A DNA stretch of 64,000 bases from Chrysomallon squamiferum (GCA_012295275.1 CM022665.1:26317446-26381445), one strand, 5' to 3'. Shown: positions 11,206-25,120, counted from the first letter of the stretch. The notes: generated from the letters alone by a model not told the origin. Numbers and translations: made by a program.

Positions 11206-13261
11206 AATTATTCAGAAATGATCACAATATGAGGTAGCAGCTTTATTGAAGTGGCATTTCCAATAATACTAAACTGATAAAGTCAATGTTAAATCACAAG
11301 AGTTATGAAAATTTTATGAAGTGGACACATCTGGATGATGTTTAAGTACATAAATAGAAAAAAAAAATGAGGTTGTTATTAACTTATTATTAACTGTATA
11401 TATGAAAGAGAGAAAGGATTTTAGTCAGAATACAAAAATGTCAGTTATATATGTATTAGTATTTTGTGCTGAAGACTTTATGACGTCTGTTTCTATGGTG
11501 TTTCATAGACTGAGTTATAATGATATTGACTGAGTAGCCAGTTAAATAGTATTTATTGAAGAATTGAATATATAATTTATAATGGAATAGTAATGGACAA
11601 GGCAGCAGCTATATCGTATTTACTGAAGAACTGAATAACCAGTTTATAAAGGAATAAAAACTGATTTTTGATTTAATAAATATAAAATAAAATTGTTAAG
11701 ATAAAATAATTTCAGTTAAAAGTTTAAGAAAAAAAGAAGAAAATAAATGAAACAAAAAATATTTAAAAAAAGGATGTGAAAATTGAAAATAACAAAGCAG
11801 TAATGAAAATATTTTGAAAAATAAATTATAAAACAAAAATTAAAAAGGAGAAATTTGGAGAAAGTTATTTATCAAAGACATTTTCAATGAAAATGTTTTA
11901 AATTTCTGTAATTTGGATATTGTATAATTATATTTGATCAAGTAAATTTTATACAAATATATTGAATAGCATTTTGTGATAAATTAAATGGTTTGTTAAG
12001 TTTTTGAAAGCTATTAGTTATATGGATCTAGAACAAAATTCCATTGGACAGAACAGTCAGTGGACAAAACACCAACAGCTCACAAAATATTGGTTATTTC
12101 AGAGCTTCTTGTCTTTATTTATTTTTTAAATCTTAATATCAAAACGTTTTACATATATAGCTTGGATGTTAAATACATTTAAACTTGTACATTCATCTGC
12201 TTGAACAACACAGATTCCAGGATGGTAGTGATCTAAAGGGAAGTGTAAGGATGAATTGCATTGTTGAGCACAACGTTTTAATGAAAGCAGTCAACACTTT
12301 CTTGCAGTTGTTAGGTCATGTTTAATGTTTAATATTTGAGGTCTTATTTTTTCTTTATTATTATTTTTTTTTTAAAAACAAGTTATTTATCTTCCTTAAA
12401 AAAAAAAAAAATTAGAAAAATATAAAAATAAAAAAAAGAGAAGAAAACAATTGTGACAGTTATTTTAAACTTTTCACCAATTATATTTTAACAAATGATT
12501 TTGACTGTCATGATATATATGTTAATTTCACTATTTTAAAGTACAGATAAACAAAATTTGTCTCAGTAAAGCACTAGAGATATTGTTAATAGTAGCTTCA
12601 ACAATTTATTTTACAAAGTTTAAAAAAAAGCCAGGCAGAACAAAATTTTAAATTACTTTTACTTACGAACGTAAACAATCTGACCCAATCGTTATGTAAT
12701 CTAAGTGAAAGTTGTAAGTGTTTTTCATCACCTTTCAATATAGCACGGCTAGTGATTGTATCTGTATTGTTACGTAATCTGTGTCTTGTTATCCAAATGA
12801 CTTGTGTTTTAACTCAAGATTATACAAAATGCAAACAGAAAACCATTTCAGTGCCAGTGTTGACTGACAGAAGTAAATACAGTGTACTGATAATGTAATT
12901 ATATTAGGTTACACTTTAAATATGTCTTAAAATACAACAGTGACATTTTGTACATTAATAGCTTGTTCTGGGTTTCTTTCTTTACATTTTTTTTTCTTTC
13001 AAAATCTTTCTTTCTTTCTTTCTGTATTTATTATAATTATTATTTATCTCTGTTAAAAAATAAACCAAATCAGATATTTAAGTAATCTTAGGAACTTTGT
13101 AATGGAAATGACGCAAATCTATGAATATTATAAACAACCGAAAACTAAAACTTTTACAGTAATTAGTCTTCTGAATTTTCATCAAACTGTGAACCCAGAA
13201 ATAACATTTAAAAAAAAAAAAAAAAGAATTTATCAGTTCTCATTTTCAAATGTAATGATTT
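11206..13261. other. AT-rich sequence, no gene seen
   Basis: A/T-rich with A-runs near 12400, T-runs near 12365 and TTTC units near 13005. Nothing else is recognisable. Confidence 0.6.
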
Positions 13262-13400
13262 AAGTGCACTCCTTAAGCTATTTCCTATTTCTGCCTGTGC
13301 TTTACAGTTGGTTTTATCAACACCATAGTATATCTTTCCTGTCTATGAGGAGGTTCAAATATAAAAAAAATATTCTGCTGCTAATTGATCAGCAAAAACC
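13262..13400 (+). repeat. Decayed molluscan SINE (body)
   Basis: It contains GCTATTTCCTATT, a TTATCAACACCATAGTATAT block, TTTCCTGTCTATGAGGAGG and CTGCTGCTAATTG, in the order of the SINE family described in the summary. It is diverged and lacks a clear tRNA head. Confidence 0.55.
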
Positions 13401-13737
13401 CATAATGGGAAAAATGAAGGTTTCAGGATTTTGTCACTATAGTGAATTTTTATGTCATAAAAAAATAACATATGTTGACAAAAAGTAGGGAAGGAGGGAA
13501 TGTCCCACATGTGTATCCCCCCTGAGGATTCCTGTATGGTGTAGTTATTGAAGAAAAGGTATTGTTTTATCTGACCTCATTTTTATATATCATAATGTTT
13601 TGATACATAATCATGAATAAAAATATTTTTAAGAGAATTTATTTGATTTTAATATGGTTTATGCACATCTGGTTTTAAGTAATTATTCATTTCAATGATG
13701 ATTTAAAAAAACAACTAAGCAGTGATAAATGAACAAA

Positions 13738-13830
13738 CAAATAAATAAATAAATACAGAAAGAAAGAAAGAAAGAAAGAAGCAGTAAAAGAAACTAAAAA
13801 AGGAATATTTCAACAAAAAATGAATAAAAA

Positions 13831-13861
<31 letters not shown>

Positions 13862-14035
13862 TATATAACCATAATAAGTAAATAAATAATAAAGACAACA
13901 CATATAAAGGAAAATAAAATAAAATAAAATAATCCAAAAAACATTAAAAAATAATAATAATAAATAAATAAATAAAATAAAACATATTGCACAGAATGAA
14001 AACTATAAATAAAAAAATTAATAAAATATAAACGC
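13738..14035. repeat. AT-rich low-complexity block (AAAT, AAAG, TA, AAATA runs)
   Basis: It comprises AAAT and AAAG tetranucleotide runs, a (TA)n run at about 13830-13852, and AAAAT and AAT repeats. Confidence 0.9.
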
Positions 14036-14406
14036 CCCCTCAAAAAAAAGATTTTTATTGACAAAAGATCCTTCACCTGTGCCAGAAAAAGAGAGAAAAA
14101 AAAAACTTCTGTGGAAATTTGAGATGTAGTGAAATGCTTTAGCACCTGCTTATCTATGTAATGTCTCCTAATGCATCTGGTTGTGTATTCACTACAAACT
14201 GTTGTTAATTTATCAGCATCATTACTGTGTTAGCATCAAATTGAGTGTGATAGCTGTAAGTGGGCTCATCTTGTGTAAAACATCCTGTCATCTGTCATGG
14301 CGTCTTCACTTGGTCATTTTTATCTCTTTAAAGAAACATACACCAGCACAACAAAAGAAATAAAGAATTTTCTTTCTTTTTTACATTTTTTGTTACAATA
14401 AGACAT

Positions 14407-14407
<1 letters not shown>

Positions 14408-14440
<33 letters not shown>
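14408..14440. repeat. Poly(T) tract of about 32
   Basis: Uninterrupted T-run followed by ACAG. Confidence 0.9.
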
Positions 14441-14442
<2 letters not shown>

Positions 14443-15177
14443 GTCTGCATGTGCAGTCTTTCATCATATATATATATATTTTTTTTTTTGTCATATCATT
14501 CATTCTAGCATTTAGCAATGCATTTTTTCTGTTTATTTAAATTGTATAAATGACCTAAAAACATTTATTGTATCATTTGTTTTTGACAATTAAACTACAA
14601 CAACTTATAAGTTCATCTGAAAGCATGGAGGTTGACATTTTTCCTTTTACCATTCTGTTTTACAAATCATGTCACAGTAATTGAAAAATTGTTTATTTGT
14701 AATACAAAATTGAGCTATATTTTACTGAATATTATTCTCATGCAGCTGACTATTTTGAGATCAACAGTTGACTGCTTTTTCCAGTCAATCTCTCTGTGTC
14801 TCTCTCTGTCTCCTCTGTCGCTCTTTGTCACTCTCTCTCAATGCTCACACATACATGTATATAACTAGACAGCTGAGATAATCAGTGCTAAAACTTCTTT
14901 CAAACAGTTTAAATTAATTTCTGCCACTTCCTGAGTTTGCACAAAACTTTTAAAAGAAAAGTTTACTATGTATATTCAGGTGTACACACTAATAATGAAG
15001 ATGTGTGAAGGTTTTTCATACACTGCACATAGTTTATCAAACAACTGTCAGAATACCATTTCCTTCTCATGTGTATTTCCTGTACTGTTAAGTAAAAGAT
15101 TCTAAAGATATTGCAGTATACAAACAATACAAAATAAGGAAGAGGATGCAAGAAGTGAGATGTGCTAGAGATTTTGT

Positions 15178-15465
15178 ATTTTCTTCCTGTTTTGTTTCCA
15201 TTTTTTATTTTTTATTTTTTTTGCTTTCTTTTCATTTTGGTTTCTGCCTTTCTTCCTTTTATTGCTTTTTTGCTTTCTTTGTTTCTATCTTTCTTTCATT
15301 CTTTGTTTTTATTTTATTCCTTTCATTTCTTAATTTCATTCTTTCTTTAATTTTACATTCTTTTGTTATTTTTTTTTCTGTTTTTCTTTTTCTTTTACCA
15401 CTTCTTTATTCTCTCTTTCATTCTATGTTGTTTTTTTTCTTTGTTTGTTTCTTTTTTTTTTAAAT
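15178..15465. repeat. Pyrimidine-rich (TTTC)-type tract
   Basis: About 290 bp of almost pure T/C on the + strand. It yields Phe/Leu/Ser-only frames that are not genes. Confidence 0.85.
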
Positions 15466-16399
15466 TAAGAAATATATACTTCCAGATTCAAAATATTTTT
15501 GGTTTATAAAATGCTAAACTGTACTGAAATTCTTTTTAAAGTGTAACACACACATTCAAACACACCTCAAAAATAAGTAAATAAATAAATGGATAGATAA
15601 ATAAATAAATAAATAACAACAACAGCAACCTGGATAGAAGTAATAATAATTATAACTGTAATTATTAATAATAATATTATAAGTCTTGTGACTGCTTAAG
15701 TAAAGTCAATTTTTTTTTTAATGAAAAATATCAGATTTGAATGTACTAAAATATTTCCACCACATTTGTCTAATTAAATTTAAAGAGATTAATTAATAAA
15801 TAGAAAATCAGTTTACAAATTTAACAATTGATTTGACACACTTATTTTAAATGTTCTTTTTTTTTTTCTCAAAGTACAAAAAGATAAACATCTTACTAAT
15901 ACAGCAGACATAATTTTAGGGTTTTTTTTATATGAAAACCCCCATGTTTTGATCTTGTCCATACTTTTGTCGAATCTTCCTCAGTAAATTACAAAACACA
16001 AAATAATAGCATGGAAAATATTTTCGTGAGTATTATTAGTTGTTTTTTTTTTCTGCCTTATAAAAAGAGAAAATAATCATATTGATTTCTGGAAGGAAAT
16101 AAAAAAGGGAAACACTATGCTTTAAGAAGCATTTTATTGAAGTGGTTTTATGTAATCTGTTTTGTACAGTTTATAAAGCAGTTTAAAAGCTTTAAACATC
16201 TGTTAGTTAAATTTAAAAATGAACTATCTTAACAGACCATTAGATGGCTGTTTTAGATCACTGTTACAAATTTTTTTTTAAAAATGATATAAAAACAGAA
16301 AGGCCAAACACTCAAATAAGGCAAATAATAAGAAGAAAAAAGACCAGAAAAATGTAAATAATAACAAAAGAAAAGAACAACAATAATATAAAAAACCTA

Positions 16400-16470
16400 A
16401 CAAAAATCAAAACAAATCCAAACGTATAATAATAATAGTAATAATAATAATAATAACAATAACAACAACA
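16400..16470. repeat. (AAT)n/(AAC)n trinucleotide tract
   Basis: Imperfect AAT and AAC repeats. Confidence 0.85.
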
Positions 16471-16881
16471 ACAAATACAATAAAAAATTTGAAATGTAAA
16501 ACAATAAAGCAAGACTTTAACACCTACCCTTTGAAAACCCCCACCAAAAAACAACTAAATAATAAATAAATAAATTAAAAATTAAACAATAATAAAAACG
16601 TAGAAAAATCTTTTCGGAAATGCTTTTTATATTAACTAAATTTTTGTGCATGTACTGTTAATAACTGTTCATGCTGTGTGCTCAGTGATCAGTGTGGCCT
16701 CTCTCAGTGTGTTGTGTAGTACTGGAGGAGTAAAACATCTGGCACTGGTCCCACATGGAGCTTACAGCACACCACATACTTATTTAATAATCTACATAAT
16801 GCATACCACATTTAACCTATATCTTCTGGGAGTCCATAGTTGCTTTATGCTAATATATATTTACTACGTTACTTTCATGAG

Positions 16882-16958
16882 GTGAAAAAAAAAAAAAAGA
16901 AAAAAAAAAAAAAAAAAAGATTGTGTTCATTAAAGTTTCTAAGTGAAAAAAAAAAAAG
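16882..16958. repeat. Poly(A) runs
   Basis: Three A-runs interrupted by single G residues or short unique sequence. Confidence 0.9.
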
Positions 16959-17019
16959 TTTAGTAATTAATTTATTTATGGTTATTATATCAGTGGCTAT
17001 TAAAATGCAATAAAAATAT

Positions 17020-17225
17020 AAGTATGGACGATCTTATGGATGGATGAATTGAAAAGCAGTCAGACACTGTGATAGTTGAGCAGGTAGATGAATTAATGGA
17101 TCGTTTAATGGCTGAATATGTAATTTTGGTATCAGTGATGGATATGTTTATGTGTGGATGGATGTAATAGTTGAAATACAGATATAAGGGTGGATGTCTG
17201 TAAGCTTGGATGGATGAATGAGGAT
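17020..17225. repeat. Scattered GGATGGAT/GATGAAT motifs
   Basis: Degenerate (GGAT)n-derived sequence, an eroded tetranucleotide array. Confidence 0.5.
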
Positions 17226-18303
17226 GGGTACAGTTTAGCTAGAAAATTAATTATAGACGCAGTCAGCATTTTATTGTAATCAGAAAGCATATTTATTATC
17301 ATATCATCTGAACTGTTATTTTATAGAACACTAACAAAATTAGTAGGAGATTTCATGCTTTCATATAATAAATAATATAGTTCAGTTAAAAGTTTTAATA
17401 AATAAAAGTAATAAAAAAGATATATGAAGATTTATAACTGGCTAACTCATAATAGAAGTATATTTTCTTTATTAATGAAGAAATTACCCAGCTTTTTTTT
17501 TTTTCTTCCTTTTTTTCTTCTGCCAAACAGTAAGGAAATGAATTATGTTTTTAAAAAATATTTGTTCTCTCATTTGTTATACTACTCACAAGTATGGCTC
17601 AACGTAAGTCACAAAGGCTGTAAGTAAGGAGGACTAGCTGTATGAAACAACAGTTTTAATCAAAATCAAACAAAGTTGGAATTAATGTTAATAAATATTT
17701 AGAGATATGATATTTGAAAAACAAACATTTTCCTCAATCATTATTGTAAAATAAATATATTATTAAATTTGTTGGCTTTTTAAAAATAATACCACGAAAT
17801 CCCAAAGTTTCATTTAAAAACTTCTAAACTTCCTCTGGGAAATAAAACAGAAATGTTCAACCAGACCATAAACAAACTGACACAAGATGAACCAACTAAA
17901 ACCAATACACTTTCAGAAAACCAAGATAACCAATCAAATAAATTAATTAATAAAAAAAATTATGATGTAATAACATGATTTGTTTTCAATACTGGATAAT
18001 TCTCACCCCCCCAAAAAAACAAAACAAACAACCCAAATCTTATCTGAGTGCAGACATTGTTGAAAAAAAAAAAATAAAGAAATAAAAAATAAAACACTAA
18101 TCTGGACAAGGGCCTGAAATAATATTATAATTAGAGAGATATTTATTATTCATAAAGTATTACAGAGATTTATGCACTTCCACTACACCAGTTTGGACAT
18201 GAATAGAGTTATACATAAACAGTTTATGTCAAAACATAATATATATTACTGTTTTATTCAAGTAAATATTCTGACATGTAGTGCCACACATATATTTTAT
18301 GGC

Positions 18304-18331
18304 TTAAAAAAAAAAAAAAAAAAAAAAAAAG
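18304..18331. repeat. Poly(A) tract
   Basis: Uninterrupted A-run of about 26. Confidence 0.9.
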
Positions 18332-18904
18332 ACTGGACAATTCTTTGACAGAATGAGGACACAGAAGATGATTAATGGACAAGGAATTGAGTTTTCCAGT
18401 CATGATATGAAATGGGAAAATCGTGTTAACAAACTGCACCCAATCACTGATCATAGACTTTTAGCTTTCCTCATCACTGTGTTAGTTTGCATGACAGTGT
18501 GTGTGTCAGAGAGACTCTGATCTCTTGTTAGTCAATAAGTGATGTGCTTTCAGCACTGGGATATTTGTAGTATCCATGTTTGCCTGTCTTCTTTTCTCCT
18601 TACCTCTCTCTCTGTATCATTACATCCTATATTTTCTCCTTTTCTGTTTGTACACACACACACATATAGGTGGATAGATATCTCTGACTGTCTGTGTATC
18701 TGTTTGTTCCTCTATCCATATATTTATCTACCTCTGTATCAATCTATCTATCTCTATCTATCTAATGTATGAAATTTAATTTAACTTTCTATTTGTCTGT
18801 CTGTGTATGTATCCGTTTCATCTATTTAACTTATCAAATCCAATATACTTATCTTTCCATCCATCAACCTATCTATCTTTACTTTCCATTCCTTCCAGAT
18901 TTCC

Positions 18905-18935
18905 TCTCAAAGTTGTATCAAAGGCCATGGTTGAA
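18905..18935 (+). repeat. Short SINE fragment
   Basis: GTATCAAAGGCCATGGTTG matches the ATCAAAGGCCGTGGT block of the SINE only. Confidence 0.35.
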
Positions 18936-18944
18936 TTTTGAAGG

Positions 18945-19040
18945 TGAGATCCTGTTGTTTGACTGTTGTTAATCTCTGATAAGTCAGGTCCCCATGCTTC
19001 CCTGTCTGTTTCAGTTATTATTTCACTGACTCACCAGACA
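18945..19040 (+). repeat. About 95-bp direct duplication, copy 1
   Basis: It starts at GAGATCCTGTTGTTTG and includes TGATAAGTCAGGTC and CATGCTTCCCTGTCTG. It matches 20879-20976 with scattered substitutions. The copies are about 1.93 kb apart in the same orientation. Confidence 0.8.
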
Positions 19041-19089
19041 TCATTAGAAGGTGGCCAGAGTTTTGCTGTTGTTTATAAATAATTTACTT

Positions 19090-19385
19090 TATATTATTGT
19101 TGTTGTTGGTGTTATTATTATTATTTTGTTGTTGTTGTTGTATTTTTTATTGTTATGATTATGATAATGATTATTATCATTGTTATTATTGCCACTGTCA
19201 CCACTTCTACTGCTGCAGTTGCTACCACTACTACTATTGCTACTGCTATTATTATGTCTACTATTTCTAGTATTGTTATTACTGTTATTGTTGTTATTGT
19301 TAATTTGCTGTTATGATTATTTTTTTAAAGTTATTATTATTATTGTTGCTGTTACTTTTTTTTATCTATTAATTTTATTGCTACC
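19090..19385. repeat. Compound trinucleotide tract (GTT, ATT, ACT)
   Basis: About 300 bp of interrupted TTG, TTA and CTA/CTG triplets. It gives poly-Leu frames with no gene character. Confidence 0.85.
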
Positions 19386-20657
19386 ATCATCATTAACTGG
19401 TTAATATTTAAATGAAAAAAAAAAATTAATAAATTAAAAAGAGAGGAAAAAAAGAAAAAGAAGTAGAGATAATACATTTCCATTTGCATTTGATAAAATA
19501 ATTGTCCAAGCAATTACTTTATGTTTCTTCATCACATTAAAGGAAATAATTTGAACAAATATATCAAATCTCTTCCATCTGAGGTTTAGGAAAACAAATA
19601 TTTGTTAGACAAACAGAAAACAGAAGATGAAAAGCTGAAATCTTTGTGTTAGATTGACACAACTAAATGTTACTGGTGACTGGCCATCATGTCAAATGGG
19701 AAAATGTTGTTAACAAAATACTGGAATCAGTAAGATCTGATATTTAACTCACTGATGACTGTTTGGTCATTGTCTTGTTTGCCTTTAAAGCTGTTAATAA
19801 ATAATACATTCCAAAGCAGTCAGCAGTTTTAAACGACAAAACACAACTCCAGTTAATTCCATTGTGTCAGGTAATGTCATATTGATTGATGCAGACTTTC
19901 TCATTGTCAGTCTTGTTGTCTTGCCAGTGCTGAATTTATTTATTTCTCTCTGCTTTTTCTCTCTGTTATTCTCTTCGTAATTCTCTCTATTTTTTCACTT
20001 TCTCTCCATTATGCTACTCTCTCTATCATTTTTTCTCCATTCTCTTTCTTTCAATCTCCATTCCATTGCACATTCTTTCTCTCTTAATCTCTTTCTGATT
20101 CTCTTTCTGTTTCTCTCTCACTCATTTTCTCCTTTTCTGTATCTCTCATTCAGTGTCTTTGTCTCTCTTTCTCCCTTCTTTCACTATCTTTTTCTCATTT
20201 TCATTCTAATATCTTTTATTTTTTTACATTATCTATTTGGTTTTGTTCAGTGTTTTGAAGTCATTCTAATGTTTAAAAATCCATTTATCAGCTTGAAATG
20301 AAAACTAAATACTGACTGAATATCAAACAAAGAGTGATGAATATTTGGTGTTTAGATGATTTCACACAAAAGCTAAGTTGTGAATGGTATAATTATAAAC
20401 AGAGTCAGTAGTTTTCATTTTAGTGTACTGTGTTCCTTTGTCACATTCATAAAAACTATGTCATATAAAATAAAGAAAAGCCAAAAAACAACAACAAAAA
20501 AACAGGAACTATTAGCATAAAAACAAAAGAAATACATATGTAAACTGCAAAACAATGGTAATGTTTTTATAATCTGATACTAAGAGAAGGAAAACTGTTG
20601 ACAGTTTCAGATATCAAAATTGTGTAAGAAATTTTACACATCTCTCAATACTATAAG

Positions 20658-20687
20658 CAAATATATGTGTGTGTGTGTTCTTCTTCT

Positions 20688-20752
<65 letters not shown>

Positions 20753-20754
20753 AC
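20658..20754. repeat. Compound (TG)n-(TC)n-(AC)n microsatellite
   Basis: A short GT run, then a long CT run from about 20692, then an AC run to about 20753. Confidence 0.95.
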
Positions 20755-20878
20755 GCAAACATACACAAACATTTTTTCTTTATCTAAATATTAAAAACAA
20801 ACAAAAATATGTTAAGACTGGTTACTATCTGATACAACCAGCACATTTTTTTTTTTTTTTCAGTGGCCTGTTGATTTG

Positions 20879-20976
20879 TCTGAGATCCTGTTGTTTGTCT
20901 GTTATTAATCTGTGATAAGTCAGGTCTCCATGCTTCACTGTCTGGTTCAGTTAATACTTCACTGAATCACTGAAGA
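20879..20976 (+). repeat. About 95-bp direct duplication, copy 2
   Basis: Partner of 18945-19040, sharing GAGATCCTGTTGTTTG and GTGATAAGTCAGGTCTCC. This is either a segmental duplication or two copies of an unnamed dispersed repeat. Confidence 0.8.
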
Positions 20977-21009
20977 TAAATCTTCTTTTTCTTATTGTTT
21001 TTATATACA

Positions 21010-21034
21010 TTTTTTTTTTTTTTTTTTTTTTTTA
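21010..21034. repeat. Poly(T) tract
   Basis: Uninterrupted T-run of about 24. Confidence 0.9.
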
Positions 21035-21574
21035 TCAAAAGAGATCCCCTTCACACAGATGCATACTTTTTTATAAAGACAAACAACAGCTGACAAATCA
21101 GGCTCTGCCCAGCACCTTAATTGTTCAGCCATAGTTTTTGTATCTGAAACTATTCTTACTAGTTGTTTGTAGTTACTGTTGATTTGATTTTGTTGCTTAC
21201 TTAGTTTAAAGCTGACTGCGTTATAAGTTGATAACTATTAAAATAATTTATTTATTTATTATTTTGTGTTACATTGCATTGTGTTGTGTTTTACTGTATT
21301 GTATCGTATTATATTCTGTGTGTGACTGTGTGTGTATATAAAACGATATGAAATGTAATTGTCTTGAAAATCATCTCCTTCAACAATCAACCATTTTAAA
21401 ACCTGATTGCATCCACTGAAGTACAGTATATGTGTGTTATTGTCTCTGGCACTCAGCTTGTGGGTCTTGTTTTGTCTGTATTAGTGTTTGTGTCTTAAAA
21501 GAATTAATAAGACAGAATAGAGTGTGTTTGGGTCTAACCCTGTGCTTGAATATGGCCCTTAAAACTATCAGTTT

Positions 21575-21800
21575 TTATTGATAGTGTGTGCATATACCAA
21601 TCATAAACTGAATGGTTTAACCATTGTGCCATCAAGAATAGTTGAAGACTCTTTTTATAGTTCTAATAAATCAGACTTAAGCTAAATGGTTTAATCACTA
21701 TACCATCATAGAAGCACCTATTTTGACCTTCGTAGCACACACACACACACACACACACACTTTCTTATGGCAGATGGTTCAACCATTAAAAACTCAGATT
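21575..21800 (-). repeat. Two to three tandem A-box-like units
   Basis: Near 21630 and 21705 on the minus strand, GATGGCACAATGGTTAAACC and GATGGTATAGTGATTAAACC resemble tRNA A boxes about 75-80 bp apart. A weaker match lies near 21775, and an (AC)n run sits between the second and third. They could be tandem tRNA-derived heads or a local duplication. Confidence 0.4.
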
Positions 21801-21967
21801 CACTGAAAATCAACAGTGCCAAAAATACAAATTTTAAAATGATTAAATCACCATTAAAACTTATTTCAAAATGCCATATTTTTGCATTTACATACCAGTT
21901 TTTTCTTTAAAGATGGATAGTTTAAGTGCCATAAAATCAAAATTGGTTTTTTAAAAACCTTATTTTC

Positions 21968-21969
<2 letters not shown>

Positions 21970-22000
<31 letters not shown>
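21970..22000. repeat. (TA)n microsatellite
   Basis: Perfect TA run of about 15 units. Confidence 0.95.
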
Positions 22001-22001
<1 letters not shown>

Positions 22002-22529
22002 TGGTTTTAAAATGCTCCATCAAAACTGATTTTAGAAGCTTCTATTTTAACAGGTCCAGTGTATGAAAATAAATCATTTAAATTAATGAGTAGCCAGGCG
22101 TGCCAGCCATGTTGAAATCACTTTTATGTCTGAGGTTTAAGGACATTGTCCTTCTGCCTGCTGCTACCTGGTCCTATTTACCAGCCAGGAATCATTAATT
22201 ACACAGTTCCATATCCTGTGTGTCCATGCAACCTTCATGTTACCCATGTAGAGACCATTGCCTTGCTGTTCTCCATGGGGACCAATATTCTGAAATTATT
22301 GCAGTCTTGATGAATTTCCTAATAAAATTCAATATTGGTAATACTCTTTGACTTTTCTGTATTGTTTCTTTTTCTTTCTTTTTTTTCATAATTTCAGAAA
22401 TTAAAAGGAATTTGAAACATAAATAGAATACAACAAATTTATAGATTCTGTAATTATTGCAGACTAAATGAAGAATGTAATGTAAATGAAAATTCATAAT
22501 ATTGTAAGAATTTTTGGACTGTTCTGTTT

Positions 22530-23260
22530 TTTATCTCTGTTCAACAAGTAAATTGTAACAGCTGACTGAGTATTCTGAAGTGCAGTTTCAACTAAACAGA
22601 AAAAACAAAACAAAATAGAAAATGTATTAATGTTTGACTTTTTTCCCTGTTTATATTTGTTCTCCTGACAAGGAATTTAAATCAAACACTTCATCACCAT
22701 CTTAAAATGAACTTTCAGAAATTTGGAAATTGGAAATTACTGCATTTATTTTTTCAAAGGTACTAATATCAGTGTAAATTTATACTATTTCTTTTGATTT
22801 TTTGATTTTTTAAACTACTGCATCTTTAGCATCTCAACAAGGAATTAAGTAAAAAAATAAAACTGTATATAGGTTGATATGAGAATTCTGATTTGCAATT
22901 TCCAGTGAACTATGCTGTATCATTTCACCTGACAATGAACTTTTAAAACATGTACATTGTACAAGCTGATATGAAAATTCTGAAACTGTTATCTTAATGA
23001 AACTACAATAATGTTTAACTTTGTTTTTCTTATTGTCAGCAGCAAAATATTTTTTAAAACTAGTACAAACTGATTATAAGAATTCTGAAATGAAACTAAA
23101 CATGTTTCAGCTAAAATTTGGAAATTTTAGTTGATTTTTTTTAAAGTATTGTTTCTTTGTTGTATTACCAAATCATATTCTTTGATACCCCTGCAAAGAA
23201 TTTAAAACAAGTGGGCTACAAGTTGATCATAAGTATCATGACTGCTATTAATAACTGCAT
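22530..23260. repeat. Degenerate array of about 95-bp units
   Basis: Variants of GCTGATATGAGAATTCTGAA recur near 22562, 22873, 22968, 23061 and 23222, often followed by ATTTCAATGAAACTA-like sequence and preceded by CAAGGAATTTAA-like sequence. The spacing is clearest at 93-95 bp. Confidence 0.6.
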
Positions 23261-24779
23261 GTAAGCAGATTTGCCGGACATGGGAACTGGCTGGAAATAT
23301 CATCATAAAGAAAGTCAGACACAAGCTGCTTAGTCTGAATTCCATTGTACAATAATTACAGTGTGGTTTGGACTGTAAGTCAGTGAATAGTCAATGGACT
23401 TACAACGTCTTACAATGTCTGCTCTCCAATTAGTCTTGTTTACGGCACTAAAATACGAAACTGATTCCCAGCAGATTGCTTCACAAGTCAACCTGAGACA
23501 GACTATCTGAGTGAAAGAGGTGTTGGTTGCAGAGTAAATGTCTGCTTCAAACAGAAATGAGATAACTTGCAGAGGATGAAAAATAACAGTGTTTGATGAG
23601 CTGAACCTTATGTAGAAAACATACATAAAATGGTGACCACCCTGTGTATGTTTAATAGACACATAGATTACATTTACTACCCTCTACAACAGATTAATGG
23701 CACTGAAATCAAATCTGTCTCTTTTAACTATTTGTAACTGACATTTTTCAGTAATGACAAAAAAAAACAACAACAAAAAACATCCAATAGATCAATATTG
23801 GAACTTTTTTTCACTGAATATATATTTAAAAAGAGAAATTCTTTCTTCATTCAACATGAACAAACACAATTCTGTATAAACAAGACAGCACATACACTGC
23901 TTTTGATTATTTTTAAAGAAAAGTTCTGGTTACAAATATGTACACATCTCTAACACAGAATACACACAGGTAACAATTCTCTTACTTGGATGTTATCGGA
24001 ATTTAAAATGAATACCATCACTTCATAGTTGAATATTAGGAAATATAAATCTTAGGTTGTTTTTTCAAATTTTTGAAGGGGCTATGGTTAGAATGAAATC
24101 ATTGTCATATATTATATACATGTTAATGTAATTTGTTTTTATTTATTTTGTTAATGTTTTTGTTTGTTTGCTTTGTATATAAGTATTTAAGTCTGAAATG
24201 ATAAGGTAAAGGATTTTTCCACGAACCTCTCTTTCTCGTCTGTGAATTATTGTTGATTAATTTTTTTCTGTTCTTTCTCATACACAGTGAATCAAAATGT
24301 CATGTTTTTGGTGCACTGATAGAGACTACCACCATGAAGGGACTCCTCTGTTCAGATCTGTACCAACAGACCTAAATATTTATACCCTTCACTGTATCTA
24401 CATGACAGACATTTATGTGGCATGTGTGGTGAATCCTTTTTGACTTACTTTTAATTTTGTGTATTTCATTATCAGTGGAATTATCATGGCCACAGGCATA
24501 GCTGGCAGGGCAGAGGTCATATATTAAATTTTAAGATTAATAAATCAGTCATCAGTTCATTTAACCTCTGATTACAACCAAAATAAAACTTAATAATTTA
24601 ATAATGTCCTTAATGCCTGGGTCTTTGAGATTTTGCAGGCAACAGTTGTTGTTGTTGTTTTTCACATTCCTTATATTACAGTCAGTGCTATACAAAGTAG
24701 GTTTTTAAAAATAGAAAGAATAATAATATTAACTGGTTTAGAATTATTTATGACAATTAAGGACCATAAGTGACCATAA

Positions 24780-25120
24780 AATTAATAAAATTAATACTCA
24801 TGGGTAGTTATTTCATCATTTATTTTTATCATTTAGAAATTATTACATTATATGTAGGATTTGTTTAGGATTAAATATCTATTTAGATGAGATGTAGTTA
24901 TTTCATGTTTGTATTTATAAAGTAGTTACTGTAGTCATATATATTTATAATTTAGTCATTATAATAATTTATATTTATAATCCAGTCATTTGAAGTCATT
25001 TATATTCATAATCTTATCATTTTAATCATTTATATTTATACTATAGTGTTTATTACATCATATATAGTTATTTTAATATTCCTGTTTAATAATTTAATCA
25101 TTATTACATCAAATATAGGA
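24780..25120. repeat. AT-rich minisatellite with a unit of roughly 28-30 bp
   Basis: GTCATTTATATTTATAATC-like units recur in tandem, heavily diverged at the edges. Confidence 0.6.

Larger units (their letters stand above)
14441..18300. other. Low-complexity AT-rich sequence, no gene seen
   Basis: Outside the repeats listed separately, I see only A/T-rich DNA and AAAT-type runs. Confidence 0.6.

Noticed and set aside
15146-15463. Phe/Leu-rich membrane-protein-like frame
   Set aside because: It is a T/C-rich simple tract; any frame across it looks hydrophobic.
23330-23662. 110-codon minus-strand frame
   Set aside because: The peptide lacks recognisable motifs, the frame has no supporting splice or start context, and codon use looks random. 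Probably chance.
24284-24440. Exon after the good acceptor ending near 24287
   Set aside because: No convincing donor follows within a reasonable distance and no frame is present.
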